Positions 33,017-41,565 are shown, numbered from the stretch's first letter. The stretch: 64,000 bases of DNA from Alcaligenaceae bacterium (GCA_013416435.1 JACCEN010000010.1:1-64000); one strand, 5' to 3'. The notes: generated from the sequence alone by a model not told the origin. A program made the numbers and translations.

Positions 33017-33886
33017 ATGGAAACGCCAGGTATGACAAGCGCAAATCCCCTCTCCTCGTCAAAACGCATCATCGGTCTGGCCGGGCTCGCCCGCTCGGGC
33101 AAGGATACCGTCGCCCGCATGCTGCTCGAGCATGACAGGGTTGCCGCCTATGCCCTGGCGGATCCGCTGAAGGAGGGGTGCCAGGTCTTGTTCGGCCTGT
33201 CTGACGACCAGGCCTGGGGCGACGATGGGAAGGAAAGCAACATAGCGCTCTGGGGCCGTTCCCCACGCCAGTTCTTTCAGCGCGTGGGCACCGAGTGGAT
33301 GCGGGGCCACGATCCCGATCACTGGCTGATGCGGGCCGAGCGTGAACTGAATGCCCCCGCGCGGGCGGGCGATGTCGACAGCTCGCGCCTGCAAGATCCG
33401 GATGCGGTATTCAGGCTTGGCGCCGAGGCCATATTCGGTCTGTCCTGCCGCCAGGCCTGGAACCTGGAAGCCGGCGATAGTGAAGATGCATTTTGGCGCA
33501 TGACGCCGAACGAGATGTTCGAGCTGCTTCGCCGTTTTGCGCTGGACGACTATCCGGACTTCATTCAACGCCGGATGGAACGTGCGGTGACGCCTCCGAC
33601 CCGTCGCGCTCGAATTGCGCCGCATACGGATTTCCTCGTCCTCAAGGACATCCGTTTCGAGAACGAAGCAAGCTACATCCGCCGGCGCGGCGGCCTGGTC
33701 TGGCATATACGGCGCAGCACCCAGCGCATCGACGACCATTCCTCCGAGCACGGCATCGCCATCGCACCGGGCGACACCGTGATCGACAACAATGGCACGC
33801 TGGATCAATTGGCCGGCCGGGTCGGCGAAGCCTGGCGCCGGGTCGAGGGGTCAGACCCCATGCGGGGTCTGACCCCAGGAACATGA
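33017..33886 (+). CDS. Deoxynucleoside monophosphate kinase, phage T4 gp1 type
   Basis: A 289-residue P-loop kinase. The Walker A motif GLARSGKDT (residues 23-31) and the tail HGIAIAPGDTVIDNNGTLDQ match the T4 gene-1 dNMP kinase family, which phosphorylates dTMP, dGMP and modified dCMP; KDIRFENEASYIRRRGG is the matching late segment. The middle carries two similar blocks (about 57-110 and 138-192; both with FGLS-x2-QAW and a downstream W-x2-(S/T)P). The last residues ([10 protein letters not shown]) come from a palindrome. It lies where tmk is expected, between mltG and holB, but on the opposite strand. It may stand in for Tmk; that is unproven. Confidence 0.8.
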   Translation: METPGMTSANPLSSSKRIIGLAGLARSGKDTVARMLLEHDRVAAYALADPLKEGCQVLFGLSDDQAWGDDGKESNIALWGRSPRQFFQRVGTEWMRGHDPDHWLMRAERELNAPARAGDVDSSRLQDPDAVFRLGAEAIFGLSCRQAWNLEAGDSEDAFWRMTPNEMFELLRRFALDDYPDFIQRRMERAVTPPTRRARIAPHTDFLVLKDIRFENEASYIRRRGGLVWHIRRSTQRIDDHSSEHGIAIAPGDTVIDNNGTLDQLAGRVGEAWRRVEGSDPMRGLTPGT

Positions 33887-33966
33887 CGCTGGGGTCAGAC
33901 CCCGTACGGGGTCTGACCCCGAAACATCGAGCCGTGGGGGTCAGACCCCGCCTGGGGTCTGACCCC
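33847..33966. repeat. Three 30-bp palindromes between the dNMP kinase gene and mltG
   Basis: Copies at 33847-33876 (core ATGC), 33891-33920 (core GTAC) and 33937-33966 (core GCCT). The first lies wholly inside the kinase reading frame. The spacers contain GGAACATGACG and GAAACATCGAG, close to the spacer sequence at 21.1 kb. Confidence 0.95.
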
Positions 33967-33971
33967 AGGCC

Positions 33972-34979
33972 TTATGGCCGTTTCAGGATGTATTTGGCGA
34001 CGGCGCGGTTATGCGCGGCCAGGTTCGTTGAAAACTCGCTGGTGCCGTCGCCGCGGGACACGAAGTAGAAGAACTTGTGCCCTTCGGGATGCAGGGTGGC
34101 CAGCAAGGCCGCCCGCCCGGGGCTCGCAATGGGCGTCGGCGGCAGGCCGGGACGGGTATAGGTGTTCCACGGTGTGTCGGTGGTCAAGTCCCGTTTACGG
34201 ATGCGGCCCTGGTAGGCTTCGCCCATGCCGTAGATGACGGTGGGATCGGTCTGCAGGGGCATGCCGACGCGCAGTCGGTTGATGAAGACGCCGGCCACGC
34301 GTTGCCGGTCTTCGCTGTGCCCGGTTTCCTTCTCGACGATGGACGCCAGGATGAGCGCTTCGTAGGGCGACTTGAGCGGCAGTTCCGGGTCGCGCTCTTC
34401 CCACATTTTGCCCAGCATGCTTTCTTGCGCCTCGTAGGCGCGGCGCAGGATGTCGAAGTCGCTGGAGCCCGGTACGAACACATAGGTGTCCGGGTGGAAC
34501 AGCCCTTCGGGACTGCCCTGGCCGGATCCCAGGCGCTTGAGCAGCTCCTCGTCTGAAATGTCCCCCAGCGTCTGCTTCACTTGGGGGTGTTCGCGCAGAG
34601 TCTGGCGGATACGTTGATAGGTCCATCCCTCGACCAGCGTCAGGCGCGTCTGGGTCATGTCGCCGCTTGCCATGCGTTCGAGCAGCGTGCGCGGCGTATC
34701 CCCTTTTACCGCCTCGTAAGCTCCCGCCTGCAGCAGCGTGTCGCTGCCCGTCAGCCGGGACAGCAGCACGAAGCCGTCTTCATGGATGTCTATGCCGGCT
34801 TCCCGCATACTGCGGGCGATGCTGCGCGGCCGGCTGCCCGATTCGACGATGTAGTCGATACGGTCATGATCCATTTCGACGGGATGCTCCGACCAATACC
34901 AGGCATAGCCGGATATGGCGGTAGCGCCCAGTGCGATGGCAAGAATCAGGAAGAGAATGGCGAATTTGAGTTTTTTCAT
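33972..34979 (-). CDS. mltG: Endolytic murein transglycosylase MltG
   Basis: A 335-residue inner-membrane enzyme that cuts nascent peptidoglycan strands and may end their synthesis. One N-terminal membrane anchor (FAILFLILAIALGATAISGY), a LysM-like region and the YceG catalytic domain follow. The active-site Glu is in LASIVEKETG (216/218), and INRLRVGMPLQTDPTVIYG and TPIASPGRAALLATLHP are family landmarks. In E. coli and many betaproteobacteria tmk follows immediately; here the next minus-strand gene is tnpB, then holB. It is divergent from ygfZ. Confidence 0.94.
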   Translation of the reverse strand: MKKLKFAILFLILAIALGATAISGYAWYWSEHPVEMDHDRIDYIVESGSRPRSIARSMREAGIDIHEDGFVLLSRLTGSDTLLQAGAYEAVKGDTPRTLLERMASGDMTQTRLTLVEGWTYQRIRQTLREHPQVKQTLGDISDEELLKRLGSGQGSPEGLFHPDTYVFVPGSSDFDILRRAYEAQESMLGKMWEERDPELPLKSPYEALILASIVEKETGHSEDRQRVAGVFINRLRVGMPLQTDPTVIYGMGEAYQGRIRKRDLTTDTPWNTYTRPGLPPTPIASPGRAALLATLHPEGHKFFYFVSRGDGTSEFSTNLAAHNRAVAKYILKRP

Positions 34980-35033
34980 GAGGCCATTATCATAAACGCT
35001 ACGAGCGTACCCTGTTTACAAGAGCTGCAATCC

Positions 35034-36008
35034 ATGACTTCATTTTCCGGTTTCGTTTTTCCCCTGCCCGATCTGTCGGTCATCGAAGCGCGCGGCGCCG
35101 ATGCCGTCGCCTTTCTGCAGGGGCAGTTGACCAACGATGTTTCCGCGCTGGATGGCGGCCGCGCCTGCCTGGCCGGCTATTGCACCGCCAAGGGCAGGCT
35201 TCTGGCCAGCATGGTGGTATGGCGCGCCGAATCTCCTGACGATACCGCGCTACGCATGCTGGTGAAAACCGACTTGGCCGAGGCCTTGCTGAAGCGCTTG
35301 TCCATGTTCGTGCTGCGCGCCAAGGTCAAGCTTGGCTTGGTGCCACTGAAGATCCACGGCGCCATTCCGGCTTCGCCCCTGTCATCGGGGCATGCCGCCC
35401 AACAGGCTTCGGGCTCCGGCGTGCAGATCGGGTTTCCGCCTCCAGCCGCGCCATGGACGGTCGTGCATGACACGCATGGCAGCTGGATTTGCGCGCCTGC
35501 AGCGGAAGGCGGGGCGCGTTGGTGGTTGATATCCGGCTCCCAAGTCCTGCCGGAATCCAGCGCCGGCCACGGCAGCCCATGGCACGTGGCCGATATCTCG
35601 GCCGGATTACCGTGGGTGCAGGCCGCCACACAGGATGTATTCATCCCCCAAACGCTGAACCTGGACCTCATCGACGGCGTAAGCTTCAGCAAAGGCTGCT
35701 ATCCAGGGCAAGAAGTGGTCGCGCGCAGCCATTACCGGGGTACCGTCAAGCGGCGCATGGTGCATGCCGTGGCGGAAGCAGCTTCCGGTATCGACGCCGC
35801 CGCCCTTGCCGGCGTCGATACCTTCGATGGCAATCGGCCCGATGCGCCCTGCGGGCGTATCGTCAACGCGGCAACCGATACGGACGGCGCCTTGCACGTG
35901 CTGATGGAAGTGCAACTGGCGGACCTTGATACGGCGGACTTCCGGCTGGAGTCAGCGGCGGGGCCTGCGCTGCAGGTGCAGAAGGGTCAGACCCCGTTCG
36001 GGGACTGA
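35034..36008 (+). CDS. ygfZ: Folate-binding YgfZ/GcvT-like protein
   Basis: A 324-residue folate-binding protein that helps Fe-S cluster maintenance, often with tetrahydrofolate. It starts MTSFSGFVFPLPDLSVIEAR; GQLTNDVSALDG and the defining Cys motif KGCYPGQEVVARSHYRG are intact. A longer reading frame from 34581 is only the shadow of mltG. The last eight residues (KGQTPFGD) are encoded by a mutated palindrome that supplies the TGA, so the original end is lost. It is divergent from mltG. Confidence 0.9.
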   Translation: MTSFSGFVFPLPDLSVIEARGADAVAFLQGQLTNDVSALDGGRACLAGYCTAKGRLLASMVVWRAESPDDTALRMLVKTDLAEALLKRLSMFVLRAKVKLGLVPLKIHGAIPASPLSSGHAAQQASGSGVQIGFPPPAAPWTVVHDTHGSWICAPAAEGGARWWLISGSQVLPESSAGHGSPWHVADISAGLPWVQAATQDVFIPQTLNLDLIDGVSFSKGCYPGQEVVARSHYRGTVKRRMVHAVAEAASGIDAAALAGVDTFDGNRPDAPCGRIVNAATDTDGALHVLMEVQLADLDTADFRLESAAGPALQVQKGQTPFGD

Positions 36009-36056
36009 CCCTGGCCCTTTTTGCTTGGGGTCAGACCCCGAACGGGGTCTGACCCC
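35983..36056. repeat. Two 30-bp palindromes between ygfZ and mmsB
   Basis: Copies at 35983-36012 (core GTTC; outer bases changed to A and T together, plus one unpaired T-to-A change) and 36027-36056 (core GAAC). Both lie between convergent genes. The first one provides the ygfZ stop. Confidence 0.95.
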
Positions 36057-36059
36057 GGT

Positions 36060-36956
36060 TTAACCCCCGGCCTGGCGCTGGTATAGCGTCAGTATGCTGG
36101 AGAAATCCAGGCCGCCGTGGCCTTGCTTGCTGTGCAGTGAATACAGGTTCCTGGCCAGTTCACCCAGAGGCGTGCTGGCGCCGGTGCCCAAGGCGGCTTC
36201 CGCCGCCAGCCCCAGATCCTTCAGCATGAGGTCCACGCCGAATCCCCCGGCATAGCCTTTGGAGGACGGCACGTTGTCCATGACGCCCGGCCATGGATTG
36301 TAGAGCTCGGTCGCCCAGTTTCGGCCGGAGCTCTTGGCGATGATGTCGGACAGCACCTTGGGATCCAGGCCGTTGGCCGCGCCCAGCGCCAGAGCCTCGG
36401 ACGTGCCCGCCATCAGGATGCCCAGCAGCATGTTGTTGCAGATTTTGGCTACCTGGCCCGCGCCGGCTGCGCCCGCATGGAAGATGTTCTTGCCCATTTT
36501 TTCCAGATAGGGCCGGGCCGCCTCGAGGTGCTCTACCTCGCCGCCGACGATGAACGTCAGCGTGCCGGCCACTGCACCCGCCGTGCCGCCCGAAACCGGA
36601 GCATCCACCATGCGGATGCCACGTTCCGAAGCCGCGTGGGCGACCTTGCGCGCGGAATCCGGCGCGATCGTGCTGCACTCGAGCACCAGGGTGTTTTCGG
36701 CGATGTGGTCAAGGAGCGGGGGGTCGCCCAAGTAAAGGCCCTCGACGTGCCTGCTTGCAGGCAACATGCTGATGACCACTTCCGCGTCGCGCACAGCTTC
36801 CTGAGCGGAGGCGCCGGCGCGAGCCCCCGCGTCCATCAACGATTTGGCGGTGGCGGGCACCAGGTCGAACACCACCAACTCGTGTCCCGCCTTGAGCAGA
36901 TTGCGGGCCATGGGTGCGCCCATGTTGCCCAGCCCGATGAATGCGATACGGCTCAT
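36060..36956 (-). CDS. mmsB: 3-hydroxyisobutyrate dehydrogenase MmsB
   Basis: A 298-residue NAD-dependent dehydrogenase that oxidises 3-hydroxyisobutyrate to methylmalonate semialdehyde in valine breakdown. Motifs: IGLGNMGAPMARNLLKAGHE (Rossmann), DAPVSGGTAGAVAGTLTFIV, and catalytic Lys in GAGQVAKICNNMLLGI. It is the last gene of a minus-strand set with a 3-hydroxyisobutyryl-CoA hydrolase-type enzyme and an acyl-CoA dehydrogenase; the order matches the pathway in reverse. The usual mmsA is absent from the window. Confidence 0.93.
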   Translation of the reverse strand: MSRIAFIGLGNMGAPMARNLLKAGHELVVFDLVPATAKSLMDAGARAGASAQEAVRDAEVVISMLPASRHVEGLYLGDPPLLDHIAENTLVLECSTIAPDSARKVAHAASERGIRMVDAPVSGGTAGAVAGTLTFIVGGEVEHLEAARPYLEKMGKNIFHAGAAGAGQVAKICNNMLLGILMAGTSEALALGAANGLDPKVLSDIIAKSSGRNWATELYNPWPGVMDNVPSSKGYAGGFGVDLMLKDLGLAAEAALGTGASTPLGELARNLYSLHSKQGHGGLDFSSILTLYQRQAGG

Positions 36957-36994
36957 ACCCTCTCCTTGATGCGTTGATGAATGTTGACCGGTGC

Positions 36995-38137
36995 TCAGCC
37001 GGCCGATGTGCCCAGATCAGTCAGCGGATGCGGCTGCCCCTCCGGCCATGGCGGCTGGAAATAGCGCTGGACCCAGGTTTCTGAAGCCTGTTCCACGCGG
37101 GAAGGATTCCATTTCGGTTGCTTGTCCTTGTCGATCAGCAAGGCGCGTATGCCTTCCTGGAAATCGCCCTGCACGCCGCACTGGAGCGCCGCGATGTATT
37201 CCTGCCGGAAGACATCGGCGAGTGACATCAGGCGTGCCCGGCGAAGCAGCGTGAAGCTGAGCCGGGCGGACCCCGGCGAGCCCGCCAGGAAAGTGTCCGC
37301 CGCGCGCTTGAGCCAGGGGTCGTCGCTTTGCGCCCAGGCTGTAATGCCGCTACAGACCGCAAGGAAGTCGTCGCCGTCGCAGGCGCGGCGTATGGCTTCC
37401 AGGTTCCGTTGCAGCGGGCCGGCCTGCCACGCGTGGCCGCTTCCCAGTTCAAGCAGCAGTTCGCGCAATTGCTCGGATGCTCCGTCCGCCGAATCCGGCC
37501 ATGCCGCAGCCTGTATGCGCATCAGCAACGCATCCCAATCTTCGCTGCCCAGCATGTAGTCGGCCAACCCGAGCGCCAGGCAATCGCCCGCGCCCAGCTG
37601 CGCGCCGGTAAGCGCCAGGAAGTTTCCGACACCGCCGGGCAGGCGCGAGAGCATCCAGGTGCCGCCGACATCCGGGAAGAGCCCTATGGAGATCTCGGGC
37701 ATGGCGAAGCGTGTGCTGTCGGTCACGACCCGATGGCTGGCGCCCATCATCAGGCCTACGCCGCCGCCCATGACGATGCCACTGCCCCAGCACAGTATGG
37801 GCTTGGGATAGGTATGTATGCGGTAGTCCAGCCTATATTCCAGGTCGAAGAATTCCCGGGCCGTTTCATTGGCCCAGGCGTCGCCGCTTGTATTGTTCTG
37901 CATGGCTTTGTAAAGGCCGTGCAGATCTCCGCCGGCGCTGAACGATTTGTTTCCGGCGCCACGCAGCATCACGAGCGCGATGGCGGGATCCGATGCCCAT
38001 CGCTCGAGCCGCGCCGCCAGCGCCTTGCACATGTCCAGCGACAAGCCATTGAGCGTTTGCGGGCTGTTCAGAACAGCCAGGCCCGCCTTCCGGCCGCCGG
38101 CGGTGGCGATTTCCTCGAAAAGCACAGGGGAAGTCAT
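36995..38137 (-). CDS. Enoyl-CoA hydratase/3-hydroxyisobutyryl-CoA hydrolase family
   Basis: A 380-residue crotonase-fold protein; this longer form, compared with 260 residues for simple hydratases, is typical of 3-hydroxyisobutyryl-CoA hydrolases, which release free 3-hydroxyisobutyrate from its CoA ester. The N-terminus has SPQTLNGLSLDMCKALAARL, the oxyanion loop SFSAGGDLHGLY, and GSGIVMGGGVGLMMGASHRV, with the catalytic Glu in PEISIGLFPDVGGTWML. It overlaps the acyl-CoA dehydrogenase gene by 4 nt and precedes mmsB by 38 nt, fitting the valine pathway between these two steps. Confidence 0.88.
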   Translation of the reverse strand: MTSPVLFEEIATAGGRKAGLAVLNSPQTLNGLSLDMCKALAARLERWASDPAIALVMLRGAGNKSFSAGGDLHGLYKAMQNNTSGDAWANETAREFFDLEYRLDYRIHTYPKPILCWGSGIVMGGGVGLMMGASHRVVTDSTRFAMPEISIGLFPDVGGTWMLSRLPGGVGNFLALTGAQLGAGDCLALGLADYMLGSEDWDALLMRIQAAAWPDSADGASEQLRELLLELGSGHAWQAGPLQRNLEAIRRACDGDDFLAVCSGITAWAQSDDPWLKRAADTFLAGSPGSARLSFTLLRRARLMSLADVFRQEYIAALQCGVQGDFQEGIRALLIDKDKQPKWNPSRVEQASETWVQRYFQPPWPEGQPHPLTDLGTSAG

Positions 38138-39288
38138 CGGATGTCTGCTCCTTTTTCCAGTATCTGCCGCGCGACGATGACGCGCATGATTTCATTCGTG
38201 CCTTCCAGTATCTGATGGACGCGTGTGTCGCGCACCAGCCTTTCCAGCGGATAGTCCTTCAGGTAGCCGTAGCCGCCATGTATCTGTTGCGCATCGAGGC
38301 AGGCCTGAAAGCACAAATCAGTGGCGAGGCGCTTGGCCATTGCACAATAGCTGGGCGCCTGCGGGTCTTCCTCATCGAGCTTCGCGGCCGCCAGCCGGAC
38401 CATTTGCCGTGCGGCGACGATGTGGGTGACCATGTCGGCGAGCTTGAATTGCAAGGCCTGGAATTCCGACAAGGCGCGGCCAAACTGGCGTCTTTCGCCC
38501 ATGTAGCGCCGGGCGGCATCGTAGGCGCCCTGGGCGGCGCCCACCGAGCAGGTGGCGATGTTGATGCGCCCTCCGTCCAGCCCCTTCATGGCGAAGCGAA
38601 AACCTTCGCCCTCTTCGCCCAGCCGGTTTTCCTGGGACACCTGGACGTTATCGAAGGTGATGGGACGGGTGGACTGGCTGTTCCAGCCCATTTTTTCTTC
38701 TTTGCGGCCGTAGCTGATGCCAGGAGTGTCGGCTGGAACCGCGAAAGCCGAGATGCCCCCCGGCCCGGCCGCACCGGTGCGCGCCATGACGACCAGGATA
38801 TCCGTATCGCCCGCGCCGGAAATGAATGCCTTTGAGCCGTTGAGCACGTAATGGCCGCCTGTCTTCTCCGCGCGTGTCGCCAGCGAAGCGGCGTCCGACC
38901 CGGAGCCCGGCTCGGTCAGGCAGTACGAAGCCAGTTTTTCTCCGCTGGCCAGCATTGGGCCCCATTCATTGCGCAAGCCCTGCCCGCCCCATGTGCCTAT
39001 CATCCATGTTGCCATATTGTGGATGGTCAGAAATGCCGTCGTGGAGGGGTCGATGGCCGCCATTTCCTCGAAGACCAAGGTGGCATCCAGCCGGGGAAGG
39101 CCCAGGCCGCCGATGGACTCGGGCGCATAGATGGAGCAGAAGCCAAGCTTGCCCGCCTTGGCGAAGGTATTGCGCGGAAATATTCCTTCGGCATCCCAGC
39201 GGGCCGCGTGCGGTTCGAGCTCGCCAAGCGCGAAATCGCGCGCCGCCTGGGCGAAAGCCTGTTGTTCGTCGCTAAGACGGAAATCCAT
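38134..39288 (-). CDS. Isobutyryl-CoA-type acyl-CoA dehydrogenase
   Basis: A 384-residue flavoprotein of the acyl-CoA dehydrogenase fold; in this operon it should oxidise isobutyryl-CoA to methacrylyl-CoA, passing electrons to ETF. Landmarks are YCLTEPGSGSDAASLATRAE, GSKAFISGAG, QHVRRY-like helices replaced here by DAARRYMGERRQFGRAL, and a C-terminal VHQILEGTNEIMRVIVARQI, where the Glu is the usual base. I start at MDFRLSDEQQAF (39288). The 4-nt overlap with the hydrolase gene shows translational coupling. Confidence 0.9.
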   Translation of the reverse strand: MDFRLSDEQQAFAQAARDFALGELEPHAARWDAEGIFPRNTFAKAGKLGFCSIYAPESIGGLGLPRLDATLVFEEMAAIDPSTTAFLTIHNMATWMIGTWGGQGLRNEWGPMLASGEKLASYCLTEPGSGSDAASLATRAEKTGGHYVLNGSKAFISGAGDTDILVVMARTGAAGPGGISAFAVPADTPGISYGRKEEKMGWNSQSTRPITFDNVQVSQENRLGEEGEGFRFAMKGLDGGRINIATCSVGAAQGAYDAARRYMGERRQFGRALSEFQALQFKLADMVTHIVAARQMVRLAAAKLDEEDPQAPSYCAMAKRLATDLCFQACLDAQQIHGGYGYLKDYPLERLVRDTRVHQILEGTNEIMRVIVARQILEKGADIR

Positions 39289-39399
39289 GATGCGGTCTCC
39301 TTGTCGTTGGCATGCATATCCCCGCAAGCACATTAGCGCAATATCATAGGCTTATTTGTCAGTTGCGCGACAATCTTGCCTGCACCGTAGCGGTCGCCG

Positions 39400-39813
39400 T
39401 TACGTTGTTGATTCCGGGTCGGCCGGAATCAGGCCGGCGGCGATGCGCGCCTTGCGACGCCGCGGACGATTCTTGGACTTGGTCATGAAGGCTTTGCGAT
39501 GCAGCGCCCGGCGGCGCCGTGATTCCATCGGGTCGAACACCAATGGCCGGTAGATTTCGACGCGATCCGAATCCGAAAGCGGGCGTTCCGTGTCGCAAAG
39601 CTGTCCGTACACTCCGACTTTGAGCTCTTGCATCGGATAGTCCGGGAACCGGATGGAAAAATCAGAGGCGGCAATCGCATCCCCTACCGTGCTGCCCTGG
39701 GGCAGCACCAGTGGTTTGAGCCAGACGCCGGCCGGTTCGGCATATACGAGCTCTATCCGGATAGTATCCATGGGCATTGCGTTGCATCGAAGGCCACCGG
39801 CTTCATCCGCCAT
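39400..39813 (-). CDS. rnfH: RnfH-family ubiquitin-like protein
   Basis: A 137-residue protein with an RnfH/beta-grasp fold: IRIELVYAEPAGVWLKPLVL, GSTVGDAIAASD, KVGVYGQLCDTERPLSDSDR and VEIYRPLVFDPMESRRRRA. It is annotated with ratA in many proteobacteria; its biochemical role is not settled. The first ATG overlaps the ratA end by 11 nt; starting at MDTIRIELVYA (39771) is also plausible, as neither has an obvious ribosome site. The C-terminal 35 residues are strongly basic (KSKNRPRRRKARIAAG). Confidence 0.88.
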   Translation of the reverse strand: MADEAGGLRCNAMPMDTIRIELVYAEPAGVWLKPLVLPQGSTVGDAIAASDFSIRFPDYPMQELKVGVYGQLCDTERPLSDSDRVEIYRPLVFDPMESRRRRALHRKAFMTKSKNRPRRRKARIAAGLIPADPESTT

Positions 39814-40237
39814 AAACCGTTTGCGCGCGCTGCGTGAAGGAGTCGATGAAGCTGGTGGCGATGCGGTTGAAGATAGGCCCCACTACCGCTTCGAGCGCCC
39901 GGCTGGAAAACGCGTATTCCATGGTGTAAACCACCTTGCAGGCGTCCGGAGCCAGCTCAAGGAATTCCCAGGTGCCCGTCAGCATGGAAAAAGGACCGTC
40001 GACGAGGTGGAAGGTGATCAGCGTCGGGTACTCGTGTTCGTTGCGCGTGGTGAAGGTTTGCTTGATGCCCGCAATGCTGATGGTGATGGAGGCCTCCATA
40101 CCGTGTTCGTCTTGCCGGTGCACGGTGGCGCCGCCGCACCAGGGCATGAACTGCGGATAGCTGGCGACATCGGCGACCAGGTCGAACATCTGCGCATTGC
40201 TGTGAGGAACAAGGACGGAACGCTGTACTTTATGCAT
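39803..40237 (-). CDS. ratA: RatA-family START/SRPBCC protein (COQ10-like)
   Basis: A 144-residue START-fold protein: MHKVQRSVLVPHSNAQMFDLV, ADVASYPQFMPWCGGATVHR and TMEYAFSSRALEAVVGPIFN. The family is called RatA (proposed to block 70S ribosome assembly in E. coli) but resembles COQ10 quinone-binding proteins; the latter is more likely in many bacteria. It is divergent from smpB, the conserved neighbour pair in proteobacteria, and overlaps rnfH by 11 nt. Confidence 0.9.
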   Translation of the reverse strand: MHKVQRSVLVPHSNAQMFDLVADVASYPQFMPWCGGATVHRQDEHGMEASITISIAGIKQTFTTRNEHEYPTLITFHLVDGPFSMLTGTWEFLELAPDACKVVYTMEYAFSSRALEAVVGPIFNRIATSFIDSFTQRAQTVYGG

Positions 40238-40294
40238 CGAAAGGAGTTAATGGATAGAATGTATTGATTTTACAGTTTAAAACTTTATTGATTC

Positions 40295-40762
40295 ATGAGC
40301 ATTGTCGACAACCGCAAAGCAACGCACGACTACTTCATCGAGGAACGGTTCGAAGCCGGGCTCGTGCTGGAGGGCTGGGAGGTAAAAGCCATCCGGGCCG
40401 GACACGTTCAACTGAAGGAAAGCTACGTCATTGTGCGCGACGGCGAACTCTGGATCCTGGGCATGCACATCAGCCCGCTGCCCACCGCTTCCACTCATAT
40501 CCATCCCAACGCGACCCGCACCCGCAAGCTTCTGCTCAAGGCCGAGGAAATCAATAAGCTCATCGGCAAGGTGGAGCAACGCGGCTATACGCTCGTGCCG
40601 CTGAACCTGCATTACAAGAACGGGCGCATCAAGCTGGACTTCGGCCTGGGCCGCGGCAAGAAACTGCATGACAAGCGCGACACTGCGCGCGATAAGGACT
40701 GGGCGCGCGAAAAAGAACGCATCATGAAGCACGACACCCGGAACGCCCGACGGGACGGTTAA
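40295..40762 (+). CDS. smpB: SsrA-binding protein SmpB
   Basis: A 155-residue tmRNA-binding protein essential for trans-translation, the rescue of stalled ribosomes. It begins [20 protein letters not shown] and has the family segment [20 protein letters not shown], the RNA-binding loop with [15 protein letters not shown], and a basic C-terminal tail rich in Lys/Arg ([20 protein letters not shown]) that enters the mRNA channel. Length and order match the family. The tmRNA gene itself was not found in the window. Confidence 0.97.
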   Translation: MSIVDNRKATHDYFIEERFEAGLVLEGWEVKAIRAGHVQLKESYVIVRDGELWILGMHISPLPTASTHIHPNATRTRKLLLKAEEINKLIGKVEQRGYTLVPLNLHYKNGRIKLDFGLGRGKKLHDKRDTARDKDWAREKERIMKHDTRNARRDG

Positions 40763-40782
40763 AGGGACGAGAGGTCGTCCAA

Positions 40783-40867
40783 GGGGTCAGACCCCGTATG
40801 GGGTCTGACCCCAGTTCATCACAGGTATCACGGTTTCGGGGTCAGACCCCGTATGGGGTCTGACCCC
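40783..40867. repeat. Two 30-bp palindromes between smpB and ogt
   Basis: Copies at 40783-40812 and 40838-40867, both core GTAT. The second is read as the end of ogt on the minus strand and supplies its stop codon. Confidence 0.96.
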
Positions 40868-41540
40868 AGCCCTCGAGCTGCAGCAACGCATACTTGCGGT
40901 CCAGGCCGCCGGTGTAGCCGTTGAGCGTTCCGGCGCTCGACAGCACGCGATGGCAGGGGACGATGATGGATACGGGGTTGCGGCCCACTGCCGAGCCTAC
41001 CGCGCGCACATGCTGGGCGGTCTTGCCTGCCGACAGCGTCACGTCCTTGTAGGAAACGCAGTGGCCATAGGGAATGGCGAGCAGCGCATCCCAGACCTCT
41101 TTCTGGAAACCGCTGCCCTCCAGCTTCAAAGGCAGGCTGAAGACCTGTCTTTCACCGGAAAAGTATTCCGCCAGCTCTGCCGCCGAGGCGCGAAACAGAT
41201 CGAGCGCCGAGGAAGGCGTGCCGTCCTGCATGAGCAAGAGCTCCGACCCGGGCGGGATCGATGGCTTGGGCGGGATCGAGTCTTGAAACGATACGCCACC
41301 GTTCGACTCCGCATCGCATAAAGGCAGCTCGCCCTGGCTGGAACCGATGCGGATGTTCTTGATCGGCCGTCCTCCCATGAGACCCGCAGTCGGATCCCGA
41401 CGCTCCGGCCGCGCCGCCGGCAGGCCTGGAAGTTTGGGGCAGTCTTTCTGGCCGATGAAAAACAGACCCGTTAGATGCTCGCCGTCGGACCGGAACAGCA
41501 TGGTTCCCAGTGATGTGGCAAGCTGTGCATGGTATGCCAT
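40842..41540 (-). CDS. ogt: Methylated-DNA-protein cysteine methyltransferase
   Basis: A 232-residue suicide DNA-repair protein that removes methyl groups from O6-methylguanine. The acceptor cysteine is in IIVPCHRVLSSAGTLNGYTG; VWDALLAIPYGHCVSYKDV and HVRAVGSAVGRNPVS are the recognition helix and Arg-finger region. The usual length is about 160-180; here a Pro/Ser-rich insertion of some 50 residues follows the first 40 (GGRPIKNIRIGSSQGELPLC). The last seven residues (GQTPYGV) come from a palindrome. It points towards smpB. Confidence 0.88.
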   Translation of the reverse strand: MAYHAQLATSLGTMLFRSDGEHLTGLFFIGQKDCPKLPGLPAARPERRDPTAGLMGGRPIKNIRIGSSQGELPLCDAESNGGVSFQDSIPPKPSIPPGSELLLMQDGTPSSALDLFRASAAELAEYFSGERQVFSLPLKLEGSGFQKEVWDALLAIPYGHCVSYKDVTLSAGKTAQHVRAVGSAVGRNPVSIIVPCHRVLSSAGTLNGYTGGLDRKYALLQLEGWGQTPYGV

Positions 41541-41565
41541 GGATGTCTCTGTTGTATTGACTTGA

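Noticed and set aside
34581..35033. In-frame extension upstream of ygfZ
   Set aside because: It lies wholly opposite mltG and gives no ygfZ homology; the family N-terminus begins at 35034.
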